From: JAAZBI01 sp964461005
GTDB lineage: Bacteria > Bacillota_I > Bacilli_A > RF39 > UBA660
Reading direction: 5' to 3'
Length of the DNA stretch: 6,122 nt
NCBI GenBank assembly: GCA_964461005.1
Contig: CAYWQQ010000030.1
Span: 1-6,122, forward strand
The notes under the pieces are model-generated. The model saw only the letters and a program-made list of their open reading frames with translations, was not told the origin of the DNA and ran no database searches. The translations under genes were made by a program, and so were the position numbers. Below, in pieces: positions 5,619 through 6,122 of this stretch (within the stretch, counting starts at the first letter, position 1; every line of letters starts with the position of its first letter).

Positions 5619-5816
5619 ATGACAAAACAAAAAAAAGCGTTTAAAGAAGTAACAGCTACTTGTAGTTGTGGAGCAACATTTAAAACGCAATCTACAAATG
5701 ATATTCAAGTAGAAGTTTGTTCTATGTGTCACCCTTTTTATACAGGAAAACAAACAAGAACATCAAAAGCAGGAAGAGTTGAAAAATTTAACAAAAAGTA
5801 TGGAATAAACGAATAA
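5619..5816 (+). CDS. rpmE: 50S ribosomal protein bL31, zinc-binding form
   Basis: The 65-residue bL31 protein sits at the ribosome's inter-subunit region, linking the central protuberance to the 30S head. Four cysteines, C15 and C17 (TCSCG) and C34 and C37 (VCSMC), form the zinc site, marking the zinc-containing type rather than the zinc-free paralog (RpmE2/YtiA) used under zinc starvation. The family signature CHPFYTGKQ (37-45) and GRVEKFNKKYG (52-62) are intact. The N-terminus reads MTKQKKAFKEVT and lacks the common MK-IHP-Y opening. The ATG at 5619 has AAAGGAG (5605-5611) seven bases upstream. The gene has its own strong promoter and a terminator overlapping its stop. In Bacillus it also lies downstream of murAB, but with rho between; rho is absent here. 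Confidence 0.95.
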   Translation: MTKQKKAFKEVTATCSCGATFKTQSTNDIQVEVCSMCHPFYTGKQTRTSKAGRVEKFNKKYGINE

Positions 5817-5831
5817 ATAATTCGTTTTTTT
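5807..5831 (+). terminator. Terminator overlapping the rpmE stop codon
   Basis: AAACGAAT (5807-5814) pairs perfectly with ATTCGTTT (5820-5827) around a five-base AAATA loop, followed by a seven-T run (5825-5831). The TAA stop (5814-5816) spans the stem and loop. With a short stem and two G-C pairs it may be leaky. That would suit mnmE, which starts 19 bases later with no room for a good promoter of its own. Confidence 0.7.
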
Positions 5832-5849
5832 ATATAAGAAAGGAGCAAA

Positions 5850-6122
5850 ATGGAAGATACTATTGTTGCGATAGCAACTCCTTTAGGGACTGGAGCAATT
5901 TCAATTGTTAAAATTAGTGGCCCAGAAGCGGTTGAAATTGTTTCAAATGTTTTTAAAGGAAAAAATTTAAAAACACAAAAAAGTCATACAGTCCATTATG
6001 GATATATTATTGATAATAAAGAAAAAATAGACGAAGTTCTAGTTTCTCTCTTTTTAGCTCCTAAAACTTATACTAAAGAAGATGTTGTTGAAATAAACTG
6101 TCACGGTGGTATAGCTGTCACA
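5850..6122 (+). CDS. mnmE: tRNA uridine-5-carboxymethylaminomethyl GTPase MnmE, N-terminal part
   Basis: The first 91 residues are present and the rest lies beyond the window. MnmE (TrmE) works with MnmG to install carboxymethylaminomethyl-type groups at wobble uridine 34 of certain tRNAs, using methylenetetrahydrofolate and GTP. The visible part is the N-terminal folate-binding domain, with the family pattern DTIVAIATPLGTGAISIVKISGP (3-25), SHTVHYGYI (45-53), LAPKTYTKEDVVEINCHGG (69-87). The GTPase domain and C-terminal cysteine lie outside and cannot be judged. AAAGGAG (5839-5845) is four bases before ATG at 5850. The gene follows the rpmE terminator directly. TATATA at 5831-5836 resembles a -10 box, but its implied start would fall inside the ribosome binding site, so read-through from rpmE is the likelier source of transcription. 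Confidence 0.95.
   Translation, partial: MEDTIVAIATPLGTGAISIVKISGPEAVEIVSNVFKGKNLKTQKSHTVHYGYIIDNKEKIDEVLVSLFLAPKTYTKEDVVEINCHGGIAVT

Noticed and set aside
5831..5836. TATATA as a -10 box for mnmE
   Set aside because: There is no -35 at suitable spacing, and the implied transcription start would fall within the mnmE ribosome binding site.
1..6122. Possible undescribed defence, mobile or secretion system
   Set aside because: Apart from the partial first gene, every gene is a recognisable housekeeping or widely conserved family; no transposase, integrase, toxin pair, repeat array or atypical composition is visible.

Overview
The window is strongly AT-rich and every gene lies on the + strand. 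It reads as a tightly packed housekeeping segment from a low-GC Bacillota (Bacilli-type) chromosome. The best clues are the delta subunit of RNA polymerase (RpoE), the YwiB/DUF1934 family protein, class II fructose-bisphosphate aldolase, good Shine-Dalgarno sites (AAAGGAG, GGGAGG, AGGTGAT) and sigma-A type promoters. A MurA gene implies a peptidoglycan wall, which argues against a wall-less Mollicute. All tryptophans I checked are TGG and no gene has an in-frame TGA, so the standard bacterial code fits. I cannot name a genus; an uncultured gut-type Bacilli or Erysipelotrichia relative would fit, but that is inference.

Layout. Positions 1-590 hold the 3' part of an unrecognised, acidic, low-complexity protein, closed by a terminator that overlaps its stop codon. 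A ywiB-like gene (637-1005) follows behind an extended -10 promoter. Next is rpoE-prfA-prmC (1080-3356), nearly gapless and transcribed from a promoter with an unusual flanking dyad. It ends in a terminator that again overlaps the last stop codon. fba-murA (3446-5552) is a second two-gene unit with its own promoter. rpmE (5619-5816) has a textbook promoter and a third stop-overlapping terminator. The 5' end of mnmE (5850 onward) runs off the window.

How the genes relate. RF1 (PrfA) and its glutamine methyltransferase PrmC form an enzyme-substrate pair. RpoE tunes RNA polymerase recycling, bL31 belongs to the large ribosomal subunit, and MnmE modifies tRNA wobble uridines, so most of the window serves gene expression. 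Fba (glycolysis) and MurA (first committed step of peptidoglycan synthesis) are the metabolic genes. As I recall, rpoE, fbaA, murAB/murZ, rpmE, prfA, prmC and ywiB all sit in one neighbourhood in Bacillus subtilis. This window looks like a condensed, rearranged version that lacks rho, glpX, tal, pyrG, tdk and argS between the retained genes.

Five starts deserve care. rpoE begins at 1080, prfA at a TTG at 1557, fba at 3446 and murA at 4305, each downstream of the longest open frame. The first gene begins outside the window. I found no mobile element, CRISPR array, RNA gene or obvious novel system. The points worth a second look are regulatory and architectural.
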